The notes beneath the pieces were generated by a model. The model searched no databases and was not told the origin of the DNA. It saw only the letters and a list, made by a program, of their open reading frames with translations. 64,000 bases of DNA, taken from Flavobacterium sp. KMS (lineage in GTDB: Bacteria; Bacteroidota; Bacteroidia; Flavobacteriales; Flavobacteriaceae). The stretch's first letter is position 1; each line of letters opens with the position of its first letter. Positions 1-8,785 of the stretch are shown piece by piece. Location: positions 1 to 64,000 of the forward strand of contig NZ_JSYP01000022.1 in the NCBI RefSeq assembly GCF_000813005.1. Direction: 5' to 3'. Both the position numbers and the translations under genes were made by a program.

Positions 1-170
1 AGTGATAATAAGGTTGGCATAGTATTTCCTCCCGACATAGCATTCCCATCATAACTCCATCCGCTTTGATTAAGTCCTGTACTTACAAATGCGGCAATCA
101 TCTTTTTATCATTACTTAAATACCCTTTATGTATATCAATTGGATAATGAAAAGGAGCTGTTACAGTAAC
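1..170 (-). repeat. Near-identical duplicated segment, copy 2
   Basis: Bases 1-170 match 1032-1201 at 169 of 170 positions; the one difference is at 74 versus 1105. Beyond 170 the two sequences diverge. The duplicate covers the N-terminal part of the mature DUF2931 domain, and may continue past the window edge. Confidence 0.9.
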
Positions 171-269
171 TCCCCAATTAAAATCAGTTCTATTGCTCAT
201 ATCTTCTTTTTTATTACAACAAATAAAAAAGAATAGAACATACAAACTTATAACACTGTACCTTAACAT
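1..269 (-). CDS. DUF2931-like lipoprotein, second tandem copy (partial, runs off the window)
   Basis: The ATG at 269-267 overlaps the stop of the preceding DUF2931 gene by one base (TAATG), which suggests translational coupling. The reading frame is open to the window edge, giving about 89 residues of the N-terminus. It begins with a hydrophobic stretch ending in a lipobox-like FFICC followed by NKKE, so an outer-membrane or periplasmic lipoprotein is likely. From about residue 34 the protein is almost identical to the neighbouring copy, including the GWSYDGNAMSGGN stretch typical of DUF2931. Function is unknown. The position directly after a lipase-type effector makes an immunity role possible (inference only). 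Confidence 0.75.
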   Translation of the reverse strand, partial: MLRYSVISLYVLFFFICCNKKEDMSNRTDFNWGVTVTAPFHYPIDIHKGYLSNDKKMIAAFVSTGLNQSGWSYDGNAMSGGNTMPTLLS

Positions 270-1306
270 TATACTTTATTCTTCCACATTCTCACAGTTA
301 CTTTTTCCAACGAAATTTCTTCGCCCTCACATTTAACTGTAAATGTTACTGTTTTGTACATAAAAGCCACTCTTGCTTCAATCTCTATACTTTTATCAGG
401 ATGATTCTTGCTTATTTTTTTAAAAGCGGCCAATATTTCTTCTCCATCAAACTCAGCTTCTGCATTATACTGACTAAAATAAAATCTAGCATACTCAGGT
501 AAAGCTCTGCTTTTATCTAATGCTATTTCTTCTACTTTTTCTTTTTCTTCTTCACCATTTACATACTTAGTATATCTTTCCAAGCATTCTTTATCAGCTT
601 TATAAAAATGTAAGTTAAAATGATACTTGTATTTTATTCTATATTCCTCCCATAAATTTACAGGAACTCCTTTCTCTTTTATGTAAGCTTGGGTTTCTTT
701 TGGAATGTATGCATTATAAAAATAATCGTAAAATTCTTGCTGCGTATCTTCATCAGGGTTTCTATAAAATTCATCTACACTTACAAAAGTTTCTTTAGCT
801 TGATAATGAGCCACTTCTACCCTTCTATTTTTACCTGTAACCCATAATACTACTGTACCACCAGGAGCCAGACCAACAGTAATATTTTTATAAGTTATAT
901 GAGACCATATCCCTGCTCTATCCTTGTCCATATAACCTTCCTTAAACAATGTCAGTATTTTGTGTTGAGTAGCTTGATCTATTGAAGTTTCTATTTTCCA
1001 GAACTTTTTTTCAGCATAACTTATCCAGACTAGTGATAATAAGGTTGGCATAGTATTTCCTCCCGACATAGCATTCCCATCATAACTCCATCCGCTTTGA
1101 TTAACTCCTGTACTTACAAATGCGGCAATCATCTTTTTATCATTACTTAAATACCCTTTATGTATATCAATTGGATAATGAAAAGGAGCTGTTACAGTAA
1201 CAGCCCAACTAAAATCTTTTTTATCTTCCATTTTTTCTTTGTTTGATTTATTACAGGATAGTATTAATACTATTCCTAAATATAATAGTTGATGCGTTAT
1301 TTTCAT
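269..1306 (-). CDS. DUF2931 family lipoprotein
   Basis: 345 residues. An N-terminal hydrophobic segment ends in ILSC followed by NKSNKE, a lipobox that predicts a lipidated, probably periplasm-facing protein. Family features include GWSYDGNAMSGGN, the LVWISYAEKKFWKIE segment, and VGLAPGGTVVLWVTG with a nearby VEVAHYQAKE. These are the recurrent blocks of DUF2931, a Bacteroidota family of unknown function often found beside type VI secretion cargo. It starts 5 nt after the stop of the Tle1-like effector and ends overlapping a second DUF2931 copy. A tandem lipoprotein pair directly after a phospholipase-type effector resembles immunity genes of other lipase effectors, but nothing here proves that role. 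Confidence 0.8.
   Translation of the reverse strand: MKITHQLLYLGIVLILSCNKSNKEKMEDKKDFSWAVTVTAPFHYPIDIHKGYLSNDKKMIAAFVSTGVNQSGWSYDGNAMSGGNTMPTLLSLVWISYAEKKFWKIETSIDQATQHKILTLFKEGYMDKDRAGIWSHITYKNITVGLAPGGTVVLWVTGKNRRVEVAHYQAKETFVSVDEFYRNPDEDTQQEFYDYFYNAYIPKETQAYIKEKGVPVNLWEEYRIKYKYHFNLHFYKADKECLERYTKYVNGEEEKEKVEEIALDKSRALPEYARFYFSQYNAEAEFDGEEILAAFKKISKNHPDKSIEIEARVAFMYKTVTFTVKCEGEEISLEKVTVRMWKNKV
1032..1201 (-). repeat. Near-identical duplicated segment, copy 1
   Basis: Matches bases 1-170 with a single difference. It lies inside the upstream DUF2931 gene and covers codons for the first part of the mature domain. Such identity at silent positions points to recent duplication or gene conversion. 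Confidence 0.9.
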
Positions 1307-1311
1307 ATTTT

Positions 1312-4080
1312 TTACTTTCCTTTTATGTCTCTTTTACGTGTCTTACCTTCAAAATTGGGCTTATTCGCTTGTGCTAATGTATTGGTAAGTCCTTCTCCAT
1401 AATAAGCATTCCAATGCAAATAGTCATGACGTAATTTCTTTATATCAACATTAAGATTATCTTCCTCTATTTTTCTTCTTTCCTCTTCTTTCTGTACTGC
1501 CGTATGATCATCGGAGCTATACACAATTGTTCTCGTTGGTACAGTTTCATAATCAAATAGTTTTCCATCTTGAAAAGCATACTCCTGTAAGCGAGTTTTT
1601 ATTTTTTGTAAAAAAGCTGCATCAGAAAATTTGGTATTTTTAAAATTATATCCTTTTTTAATCCCATCTATATTAATCCCAACTTCTTTATCTACGCAAA
1701 ATTGAGTCATTAAATGTAATGGGATATAACTGTACTGGTTGCTGATTGCTTTTCTCTTGGACGATAACACTTTAGCAAAACCATTTATAAGTGTTCTTGT
1801 TGCATTGTCCCAATGAATATCTAATTCACCTTCTTTCTTGAACCAACCCTGCGTTATCAGTCGTTCTTTTTCTTTTTCTAGATCTAAACTTGAAAATAAG
1901 GGGCTTACCATTATTCTTCCATTTGTTTCGCTTCTGCCTTCTACATAACTTCCACCAACATCACAGTGTACTCCTGGTAAATACAGTTCGATACCTCTAT
2001 CTGTTTTTCCGCCACCTGTTTTTCCTGTAATACAGGAAATATCTACCAAATCAAAATTGGCACGATGCTCGTCTGCAGCTACCATATGTACCGTATATTT
2101 GGCTTTACTTATCGAATTTAGACCTAAATCTTTAACATCATTCTTTTCAACAAACCCGTGATGTGGTACTGTATCATAGATGCCAGCAAAACGGATAATT
2201 AGTCTATCAAAAGTAATTTTGTTTTTCTCAGTAAGAATATACCCCAACATTCCGTTAGTAGGGAGTCTTTTATTATTATATTCATCACTTACCTCATAAC
2301 CATTTGCATCTTCGTAAACAATTCCTCCCCACTTAGAAACAGCTGTAGCTTTATACGATTGTCTGGTTATTTCATGTACAAAACAACGTGCAGCTGCTGC
2401 CCCACGGCTAAAACCAAAAACATCTACCGTAATTGTACCAACTTCATCTGTATCACTTACATTAATTTTTTCTGCCATCAACTCGATTGCCCTTTTTACC
2501 CTGTCGAGGATTCCTGCACTACCTTGCCCAAAAGCAGGTCCTTCCATAAGATCATCTGAATCATAATTTTCTAAAGGTAAAGTTTCTGCCTTTTTTTCAA
2601 TACTACCTTTATCTGCTAAAGTATTTGTTCCAATCCCTTCCGAATAAATTTTAAATACTGGATGCATTTTATCTTCATTATTTTCCAAATAATTTTTAAA
2701 CAAAATAGCAGGATTACTTAAATCATTTTCATAACTATTATCCTCTTTATACTTATAGCTACTTTCATCTACATCACCTATTTGGTCTTGACTTGATGCA
2801 GCCACTTTTAATCGTTCTTGCGGGTTTTCTAAGTTAGCTAGCTGTTGCGCTTCTGAATGTTTAGGATGTTTTTTCTTAATCTGATCATCTTCCCAACTTT
2901 GTCTGGCAATAGTATTGTACATATTATTTAATGTCCCATCGATAAATACCCCAAAAGTAAAATCAATTTTCTTTTGTTCTTCGGGTGCACCTTCGCCTTT
3001 TTCGGCTTCGCCCTGCATTAATGGGTTATTCCCCGATAATTCCCCTTTTTTGAGCACTCCATTTTTAGAAACTTTTAGGATACAATCGTCTAAATCTATT
3101 TTTTTATCTTTTATTTTTGAATGATATACAATAGGGTTTATACTTAATTTTTCTCCACTATCAAAAGTTCCTGCTCCCTGTATTTGCCAAGCTTGCTCTA
3201 CAAACACAGGAAACACACATTTTTGTACATTGGCGCTAGATACTTGCTCCTCTCCTTTGTCGGTAATCAAGGCATCGGTAATTGTTCCCGAAGGTGGTTT
3301 TGTAGTTGTATCATATTTATGTGCGCTTACAACACGAGTAAATCGTGTTAATGGTTTTGCTTCAAGTTTTTGTATAGGATCTCCGTCTTTATCACTTGGT
3401 GTTGGAGTTAAATCGGCATTTATAAATTTTGTATCTCTTAATTGTATCTCTATCTTCTCCTCATACAAAGCTTGGGTATAAATATGGAGGTATACTGTAG
3501 AGCCAAATGCAATTTCCTCGGTTATTAGTTTACCTGTATAGTCACGCCATTCGGCTGCAATAACCTCAGGTGTGCCTACAGCTCGTATGTACATACCATG
3601 CGGTGGTACACCTATTGCAGGATTTTTTGAGCTAAATATTTCGAGCCAAGTCAAGCCTACTCCCTCTAATAGTTTAGGAAAATTAATTCTTTTTTCGTTT
3701 GTACTAGAAACTCCTAAACTGAGCGTATTATTATGTGTGATTCTATCTGCCTGAATTCCTTTGCCTACTACCTGCCAAGCCCATTGTATATGTGCTCGTT
3801 CGGCAGCTATATTTTTCTCATAATCAGCTAAGGCTTTGTTATACTCCTTGAATTTATTTTCATAATTACGCTTACTATCCCGTGTCATATTATTATAAAC
3901 TTCTTCTTTTACAGCTGCAAAAGGTTTGGGCTTAGCGTACATTGCATCTACATATTTATCTATCTCGGCAGTAACCGTAAATACTCCTGCCTTAGAAAGT
4001 GTTAAGCAATTTATTCCCGCATCCCATTTTTGACCTATTTCTAGAGGTTTTTTTGGGGTAATATGTAAATCCTTACTCAT
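1312..4080 (-). CDS. Tle1/DUF2235-type phospholipase effector, probable T6SS cargo
   Basis: 922 residues. The C-terminal half has the DUF2235 alpha/beta-hydrolase marks: GVFIDGTLNN near residue 378, the nucleophile elbow GFSRGAAAARC near 558, YDTVPHHG near 638, and LPGVHCDVGGSY near 703. Ser, Asp and His candidates of the triad are therefore all visible. DUF2235 includes the Tle1 family of type VI antibacterial phospholipases. The first 370 residues are not recognised and may serve in loading or delivery. The start overlaps the stop of the PAAR-like gene by 8 nt (ATGAGTAA), and two lipoprotein genes follow at once. No signal peptide is seen, as expected for injected cargo. Actual lipase activity and T6SS delivery are inferred. 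Confidence 0.82.
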   Translation of the reverse strand: MSKDLHITPKKPLEIGQKWDAGINCLTLSKAGVFTVTAEIDKYVDAMYAKPKPFAAVKEEVYNNMTRDSKRNYENKFKEYNKALADYEKNIAAERAHIQWAWQVVGKGIQADRITHNNTLSLGVSSTNEKRINFPKLLEGVGLTWLEIFSSKNPAIGVPPHGMYIRAVGTPEVIAAEWRDYTGKLITEEIAFGSTVYLHIYTQALYEEKIEIQLRDTKFINADLTPTPSDKDGDPIQKLEAKPLTRFTRVVSAHKYDTTTKPPSGTITDALITDKGEEQVSSANVQKCVFPVFVEQAWQIQGAGTFDSGEKLSINPIVYHSKIKDKKIDLDDCILKVSKNGVLKKGELSGNNPLMQGEAEKGEGAPEEQKKIDFTFGVFIDGTLNNMYNTIARQSWEDDQIKKKHPKHSEAQQLANLENPQERLKVAASSQDQIGDVDESSYKYKEDNSYENDLSNPAILFKNYLENNEDKMHPVFKIYSEGIGTNTLADKGSIEKKAETLPLENYDSDDLMEGPAFGQGSAGILDRVKRAIELMAEKINVSDTDEVGTITVDVFGFSRGAAAARCFVHEITRQSYKATAVSKWGGIVYEDANGYEVSDEYNNKRLPTNGMLGYILTEKNKITFDRLIIRFAGIYDTVPHHGFVEKNDVKDLGLNSISKAKYTVHMVAADEHRANFDLVDISCITGKTGGGKTDRGIELYLPGVHCDVGGSYVEGRSETNGRIMVSPLFSSLDLEKEKERLITQGWFKKEGELDIHWDNATRTLINGFAKVLSSKRKAISNQYSYIPLHLMTQFCVDKEVGINIDGIKKGYNFKNTKFSDAAFLQKIKTRLQEYAFQDGKLFDYETVPTRTIVYSSDDHTAVQKEEERRKIEEDNLNVDIKKLRHDYLHWNAYYGEGLTNTLAQANKPNFEGKTRKRDIKGK

Positions 4081-4567
4081 CTTGTGTATTATTAATCAGT
4101 AGAACATTATCTTCTAAATCGCTAAAATTTACTCCTGGTAGTATTTCATAGAGTATCTCTGGTGGGCAACTTTCAGTGTTTTTCTTAGATAAATCGGCTG
4201 TTTGTCCATGGTCTTTAATCGTTATACAATCGGGAGCTCCCATTGGGCAGGTGGCTTTGCTGTCTTCAAGCAATGGGTTTCCTTTGTTGGAATATGTTAC
4301 TTTTTCGTAAAAACCACTCCACTTAGTAATCTGGGTTTGACAAGGCAGATAATCAGAACCTGAAGGTTGCTTTTTACACTTCCCAAAGGTGTTTTTCTTC
4401 ATCGTTTGTCCAATATCTTTACTGGTAGCAATTAATTTTTCCTTCCCTTCACTGTCATTAGCATAATGTTTAGTCTGGGTCTTTACTTGCAATATATCTG
4501 TTTCGGGGGCAACACTAAACTTACATTGGCAAGTTGCTCCCTGTACTACAAAATGTTTTTCGGCCAT
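4073..4567 (-). CDS. DUF4280 PAAR-like protein
   Basis: 164 residues. The N-terminus MAEKHFVVQGATCQCKFS and the later CPMGAPDCITIKDHGQ block are typical of DUF4280, a PAAR-like family of Bacteroidota. PAAR-like proteins are thought to cap the VgrG spike of the type VI machine and carry effectors. Several Cys and His residues could bind a metal at the cone tip. It lies directly upstream of the Tle1-like effector and overlaps its start by 8 nt, so spike and toxin are probably translated together. Confidence 0.8.
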   Translation of the reverse strand: MAEKHFVVQGATCQCKFSVAPETDILQVKTQTKHYANDSEGKEKLIATSKDIGQTMKKNTFGKCKKQPSGSDYLPCQTQITKWSGFYEKVTYSNKGNPLLEDSKATCPMGAPDCITIKDHGQTADLSKKNTESCPPEILYEILPGVNFSDLEDNVLLINNTQDE

Positions 4568-4590
4568 AGGTACTTTATTACTAAGTTGAC

Positions 4591-5721
4591 TTATTTATTT
4601 TTATTGAAAATAGATTTTATTTTACCTAGAAAACCAATTTCTTCTTTTGCTACTGGCTCTTCATGTATATAAAGTTGTATTTTCTCACGTGGTTCTCCCA
4701 ATATTCTTTCAGGTTCTGGTTTTAGTGCCTGTTTTTCTCTTATCACTGCCATGACATCAATAATATCATTGTCTTCCTTTTGATAAGATTCAAATATTCT
4801 TTGATTTTCTTTACTGACTGCATCACTCCAAGGTCTGAAAGAACTGGTTTCAGGGAAATGATATAACTCAACTTGAATTTTTTGTTGTGTCTTTTCGTTT
4901 ATTTTGGTTTCAAAAGTTCCTGTTGCCGAGAAAATACTTCGATCTTCAACATATAGTTTATAATCTACATTCATAGAAGATACTACTGCTTCTTGTTCTT
5001 CTCCTGATAACTTGCTTTTTGGAAATTTATAACCTGTTCTTATTTCATCAATCGTTCTTTCGTCTATAGCAATCCCATCAGCATTTATACTTATTTTATT
5101 ATCTAATGAATAATGTTCTTTAATGGTATGTACTACGCCATATTTTATCGATTGGTCGCCAAATACTGGAGAATCCCAAATGAATTTGCATCTTAATTTT
5201 TCGGTATAATCTACATATAAAGGCTTAAAATACAACTGAAAAAACCAATTTTGACTAATAGATTGCTTTAGCAAATTTTCATTTAATAAAACTATTTCTA
5301 TTTTATCTATGATTTTAAGAATGATCTCTTCCTTATAATATTTTAAAAGTCCTTCCTTTACTAAAAGCCAACGTTTTTTTATTGTTTCACAGCTAAGAAT
5401 TTCTTCAATCTCTCCGTTTTTTTTCACTTTTATACAAAGAGGAAATATAGTTTGTGCAGCTTTATCTGCAATCTGTTCTATTTTGAAGTTTGGAATTTGA
5501 TTGTTTATGAAAATTTGCTTTCTATTAATTTCGAGAATGTAGTTGTTACTATAATTATCATTCTTAAAATCAATTTCTATTTCATAATGCATTTGATTTT
5601 TTAGAATATTATTTTCGAAATTTTCATATGTAAACCCATAAACTCTTTTCTCCTCCGAGGCTCCAAAATCTAAGCTAAAACCTTTGTCAAATTCCACTTT
5701 TCTTAAATCCATACTAATCAT
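4591..5721 (-). CDS. Protein of unknown function at the head of the T6SS-cargo operon
   Basis: 376 residues, no signal peptide and no membrane segment. I do not recognise a domain. It is rich in Lys, Glu and Ile, with a predicted mixed alpha/beta N-terminal half and a charged, Pro/Glu-containing C-terminal tail (from about residue 330) ending in FLGKIKSIFNKNK. It is the first gene of the run and sits 23 nt before the PAAR-like gene. An accessory role in loading or in spike assembly is plausible from position alone. MDLRKVEF (from the second Met) is an alternative start three codons in. Confidence 0.7.
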   Translation of the reverse strand: MISMDLRKVEFDKGFSLDFGASEEKRVYGFTYENFENNILKNQMHYEIEIDFKNDNYSNNYILEINRKQIFINNQIPNFKIEQIADKAAQTIFPLCIKVKKNGEIEEILSCETIKKRWLLVKEGLLKYYKEEIILKIIDKIEIVLLNENLLKQSISQNWFFQLYFKPLYVDYTEKLRCKFIWDSPVFGDQSIKYGVVHTIKEHYSLDNKISINADGIAIDERTIDEIRTGYKFPKSKLSGEEQEAVVSSMNVDYKLYVEDRSIFSATGTFETKINEKTQQKIQVELYHFPETSSFRPWSDAVSKENQRIFESYQKEDNDIIDVMAVIREKQALKPEPERILGEPREKIQLYIHEEPVAKEEIGFLGKIKSIFNKNK

Positions 5722-5811
5722 TTAAATTATTCATGTTTTCTTGAATTTTTCAATAACGTTTAGATTATAGTTATTTAAGTATCAAAAACATAAAATTATT
5801 CTTCCAAAACT

Positions 5812-5819
5812 CAAATATA
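5812..5819 (-). promoter_or_regulatory. Possible -7 box for the T6SS-cargo operon
   Basis: On the minus strand this reads TATATTTG, an exact fit to the Bacteroidota TAnnTTTG -7 element, about 90 nt upstream of the ATG at 5721. A TTTG lies upstream at 5836-5833, but the spacer is only 13 nt, shorter than usual. Weak support. Confidence 0.3.
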
Positions 5820-6032
5820 AATCATTCTCTTACAAATACATGAATAAAAAGACAAAAGATTTCCTAAAAAACACATTGTTTTTATGACTATTTAGCGTAT
5901 AAAAAGACTTGGATAATAAGTGTTTGCAAAAATTAAAGACGCAGATGGAAATAGTTTTTTATACTGATTTAAAAAAAATCCGTTTGAGACTTTACAAGGA
6001 ATTAGGGAAAATTTAAAAGTTTTTTATTTTTT

Positions 6033-6110
6033 AGCCCTGATGGGAACGGCATCCTTTTATGGCGGGGTTTGCCATAAAAGATAGAGTGTACAGCAGGAGA
6101 ATGCTCCTTA
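6033..6110 (+). repeat. Structured dispersed element, copy A
   Basis: Begins AGCCCTGAT, then CGGCATCC, a hairpin with stem TTTTATGGC/GCCATAAAA, then GATAGAG and an AGCAGGAG end with a GCTCCTTA tail. The outer CCTG/CAGG arms can pair. It shares both conserved flanks with the copies at 30081-30160 (plus) and 54912-54841 (minus), but its inner hairpin sequence is different. It behaves like a small structured RNA or a REP-type DNA repeat. Confidence 0.75.
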
Positions 6111-6181
6111 CTATAATTTAATTATTAATTTAAAAAAATAGAGATTGGGTGAGAAGAGATTTACAACTAAAATAGTGTATT

Positions 6182-8680
6182 TTATATACCTAAATTAAGT
6201 ACAAAACTCAATTTAACGGCGATATTATCTTCAAATCTAGGTAACTGATTTGGTCCGTAGCGATAGAATCCACTTAATCCCAAACCATTAAATATCTGAT
6301 TAATTTCTATACCCGATTCAAAAAATCCTTTATTTAACGTCTTGTAGTCAATCCCAACATGTTGTTCTGGATTTTTCATATTTCCCCACGCCATACGCGA
6401 GACTAACACTAATGACGGTCTTACTTTCTTGATAATTTTAAATCGGTTAAAACCATGCTTTACCTGAAAAATAGCATATTCGCTGGAGAAAAATTCATTA
6501 AAAAACATCGTTTCAAAACTGTTTCTACCTGCAAACGTTATTCTCTGAATCATTGTTTCTTTGGTAATATTATTCGGAGAGGTATTGTATAAGTGTGTAA
6601 TTGGTACATCGCCCATTGCATATCCTGCTTGCAAGAGCAAACTTGTTTTTTGCCCATTCAGATATTTTTTCTCGTATTCGGTTTTAAAATCTATTTTAGA
6701 GAAATTAAAATCGTTTTCCATCACTTTAGGCAATGATTGAGTGTATTGTATGGTAAACTTCGGAAATCTTTTTTCAGTTTCAATTCGCCCGTTTGGGGTT
6801 TGCATATAATCACTAAACGGATTCCAAGCCAATGATAACATTGCCGTTGTCATAACATAGTTAGTATACAATCTTCCGTTTAAATTGTAAGCATAGTCAA
6901 ACTTGGGTTCGATAAAAGAACGCGAAAGCTCAAAAATACTTTCTGTCTTCGGTACAATTCGAGTACCCACATAACTAGCCCAACTAACATAATTATAAAA
7001 AGTACTAATGTTTATGGGTCTTGGATCATAGAGTTTAAATACTCTTTTATCTACTGCAAAAACGGTACTTGCAATCTCTCTTACATCATTAGTATATGAT
7101 GCTCCTACCCATGTATTCGAAAATCTTTCGACTCTTGTAGATAAATCCAGGTTGTATTTAAAGTTACCGTCTTTTGTCCCGTAACCAGTATATCCACCAA
7201 TCTTATATTTTTTTGAAAACTGCTCATTGGTAACTCCTCCTAAACCAAATCGGAATCCTTCGTAATTATTATAACTAAATAGTTTTCTTAAGTCTAAATC
7301 GACAACACTTAACGGCAAGTAGCCATTAATAATTTTTCGCCCAAACCTAATTTTGCTTTCAACTCTTTTCTTTAACGAAATACTATCTAATAGCATGTAC
7401 GTTTTCTGGGAACGAATATCTAAACTATCTTTTCGATATTTATTCCAAAAACTCTCTGGCTTTTTTATAGCATCGTCTGTAATCTCAATATAGATAGATG
7501 GATTTTTTATTTCTATTGGTCTATTATAATGAACATCAAAATTGTTGCTTTCGGACATTAGATATGTATAATCCGAAGCTCCTTTTTTTCTGTGTATATC
7601 TTCTTGTTCGGCATCTCCATCAAACTGAATTGTTCCGCCAAGAATCTTAATATCGTCGTCATTCTTTCCTTTTACGATTTTGAAAGTTGTATTCTTCGGA
7701 AACCATATTTTCTCCTCCGGAATATAATCAAACTCATGAATTCCGCTAATGTCAAGTACGCCTTTTATACGCATTACAGCTTTTGCAATAGCATAACTAT
7801 CCTGATCAACATAAAGAACTCCTTCTAGACCTAATTCGGATTTCTTCATTCGGTTTTTAAAGTAAACCATATAGGTTTGTCTTCCTTGTATCATAACCGT
7901 ATCTAGCAACTTATAGCTGTAGTCTTTTAAAGCATCTTTGGCAATTGGGCTATTATACTTGGTTTCGAAAAGTTCGTAATTAGAATCGTATATAGAAATC
8001 GATTGTAGATTAAATGCTATAATTTCATAAATAGGCTGCTTGAAACCTGCCATTTTTGTTCCCAGAATGGTTTCTTTTAGTTTTTTGTTGCCAAACTGAT
8101 ATTGAGATACTTTTTCGGTTTGAAACAAATGCTGCTTATTAGAAATTTCTTTGAATTTAAAATTAGCAGAATCTACTTTAATAAATCTTCGCCCTATAGC
8201 TTCTTGCACAAAAATAGAATCCAACCTTGAGTTTATAGAATCTGGATTGGCCGTTACTATTAATTTGTTATAAGTTTTATACTCAAAACTTGTTAATTTT
8301 TTTTGGGGGTTATTTTTATTCTTATTCGCAATTGTTTTTCTTATGATTTCAAGAGCGGGATTCTCGTTTGAGATTACAACTTCTTTTAAAGCATCTGTAG
8401 ATTCAGCTAAGCTTATTTTATAAAACTTTTTATTGGGAGAAGTATAAATTGTAATGGAGTTATATCCTATATAAGAAATCGAAAAATATTCGATACTAGA
8501 AATCGATTGGAGCGTAAATTTCCCATCAACATCGGTAATGGTATTCATACCATCATCTGTAATTATTGTAGCAAAAGGAAGTGGTTTATTGGTAGCGTTT
8601 TCTGTTACAATTCCGTTTATCTGGAATTGCGCTTGTATAGAAAGCGTGAAAAACAATGTCAAGAAACACAATAACTTCAT
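6182..8680 (-). CDS. DUF5686 outer-membrane protein with carboxypeptidase-regulatory-like domain
   Basis: 832 residues. A Sec signal peptide (MKLLCFLTLFFTLSIQAQ) is followed by a CarboxypepD_reg-like beta-sandwich (about 20-100; 'GIVTENATNKPLPFATI', 'YIGYNS'), then the long DUF5686 region. The C-terminal half is rich in alternating aromatic strands and ends in FVLNLGI, as expected for an outer-membrane beta-barrel. The family is widespread in Bacteroidota and its function is not settled; roles in cell-envelope assembly or surface transport are possible. It stands alone between the structured repeat and a terminator-like hairpin shared with frr. Confidence 0.82.
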   Translation of the reverse strand: MKLLCFLTLFFTLSIQAQFQINGIVTENATNKPLPFATIITDDGMNTITDVDGKFTLQSISSIEYFSISYIGYNSITIYTSPNKKFYKISLAESTDALKEVVISNENPALEIIRKTIANKNKNNPQKKLTSFEYKTYNKLIVTANPDSINSRLDSIFVQEAIGRRFIKVDSANFKFKEISNKQHLFQTEKVSQYQFGNKKLKETILGTKMAGFKQPIYEIIAFNLQSISIYDSNYELFETKYNSPIAKDALKDYSYKLLDTVMIQGRQTYMVYFKNRMKKSELGLEGVLYVDQDSYAIAKAVMRIKGVLDISGIHEFDYIPEEKIWFPKNTTFKIVKGKNDDDIKILGGTIQFDGDAEQEDIHRKKGASDYTYLMSESNNFDVHYNRPIEIKNPSIYIEITDDAIKKPESFWNKYRKDSLDIRSQKTYMLLDSISLKKRVESKIRFGRKIINGYLPLSVVDLDLRKLFSYNNYEGFRFGLGGVTNEQFSKKYKIGGYTGYGTKDGNFKYNLDLSTRVERFSNTWVGASYTNDVREIASTVFAVDKRVFKLYDPRPINISTFYNYVSWASYVGTRIVPKTESIFELSRSFIEPKFDYAYNLNGRLYTNYVMTTAMLSLAWNPFSDYMQTPNGRIETEKRFPKFTIQYTQSLPKVMENDFNFSKIDFKTEYEKKYLNGQKTSLLLQAGYAMGDVPITHLYNTSPNNITKETMIQRITFAGRNSFETMFFNEFFSSEYAIFQVKHGFNRFKIIKKVRPSLVLVSRMAWGNMKNPEQHVGIDYKTLNKGFFESGIEINQIFNGLGLSGFYRYGPNQLPRFEDNIAVKLSFVLNLGI

Positions 8681-8728
8681 ACAGAAAACAATATTATAAA
8701 TTGGCTAGGATACACAAAAGTAAGAATA

Positions 8729-8775
8729 AAAAAATCCGTCTCGTATAAAATTAACAAGACGGATTTTTTAATCGT
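8729..8775. terminator. Rho-independent terminator-like hairpin
   Basis: The arms AAAAAATCCGTCT (8729-8741) and AGACGGATTTTTT (8757-8769) pair perfectly around a 15-nt loop, with A/T tracts on both sides. It lies just after the frr stop (minus strand) and before the DUF5686 start, so it most likely ends pyrH-frr transcription. Confidence 0.75.
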
Positions 8776-8785
8776 TATAAAAAGA

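Larger units (their letters stand above)
5722..6181. other. 460-nt non-coding gap
   Basis: This stretch separates the cargo operon from the convergent-end side of the DUF5686 gene. It holds a possible -7 box for the cargo operon at 5812-5819 and the structured repeat at 6033-6110. A short open frame on the plus strand (ATG at 5945, stop at 6016, 23 residues, basic and helical-looking) ends 16 nt before that repeat. I see no support for it being a gene. Confidence 0.6.

Noticed and set aside
5902..6016. Remnant of a coding sequence upstream of structured element copy A (open frame ending in LKKIRLRLYKELGKI-type residues)
   Set aside because: Only about 37 codons are open, with no recognisable family and no upstream continuation; chance is as likely.
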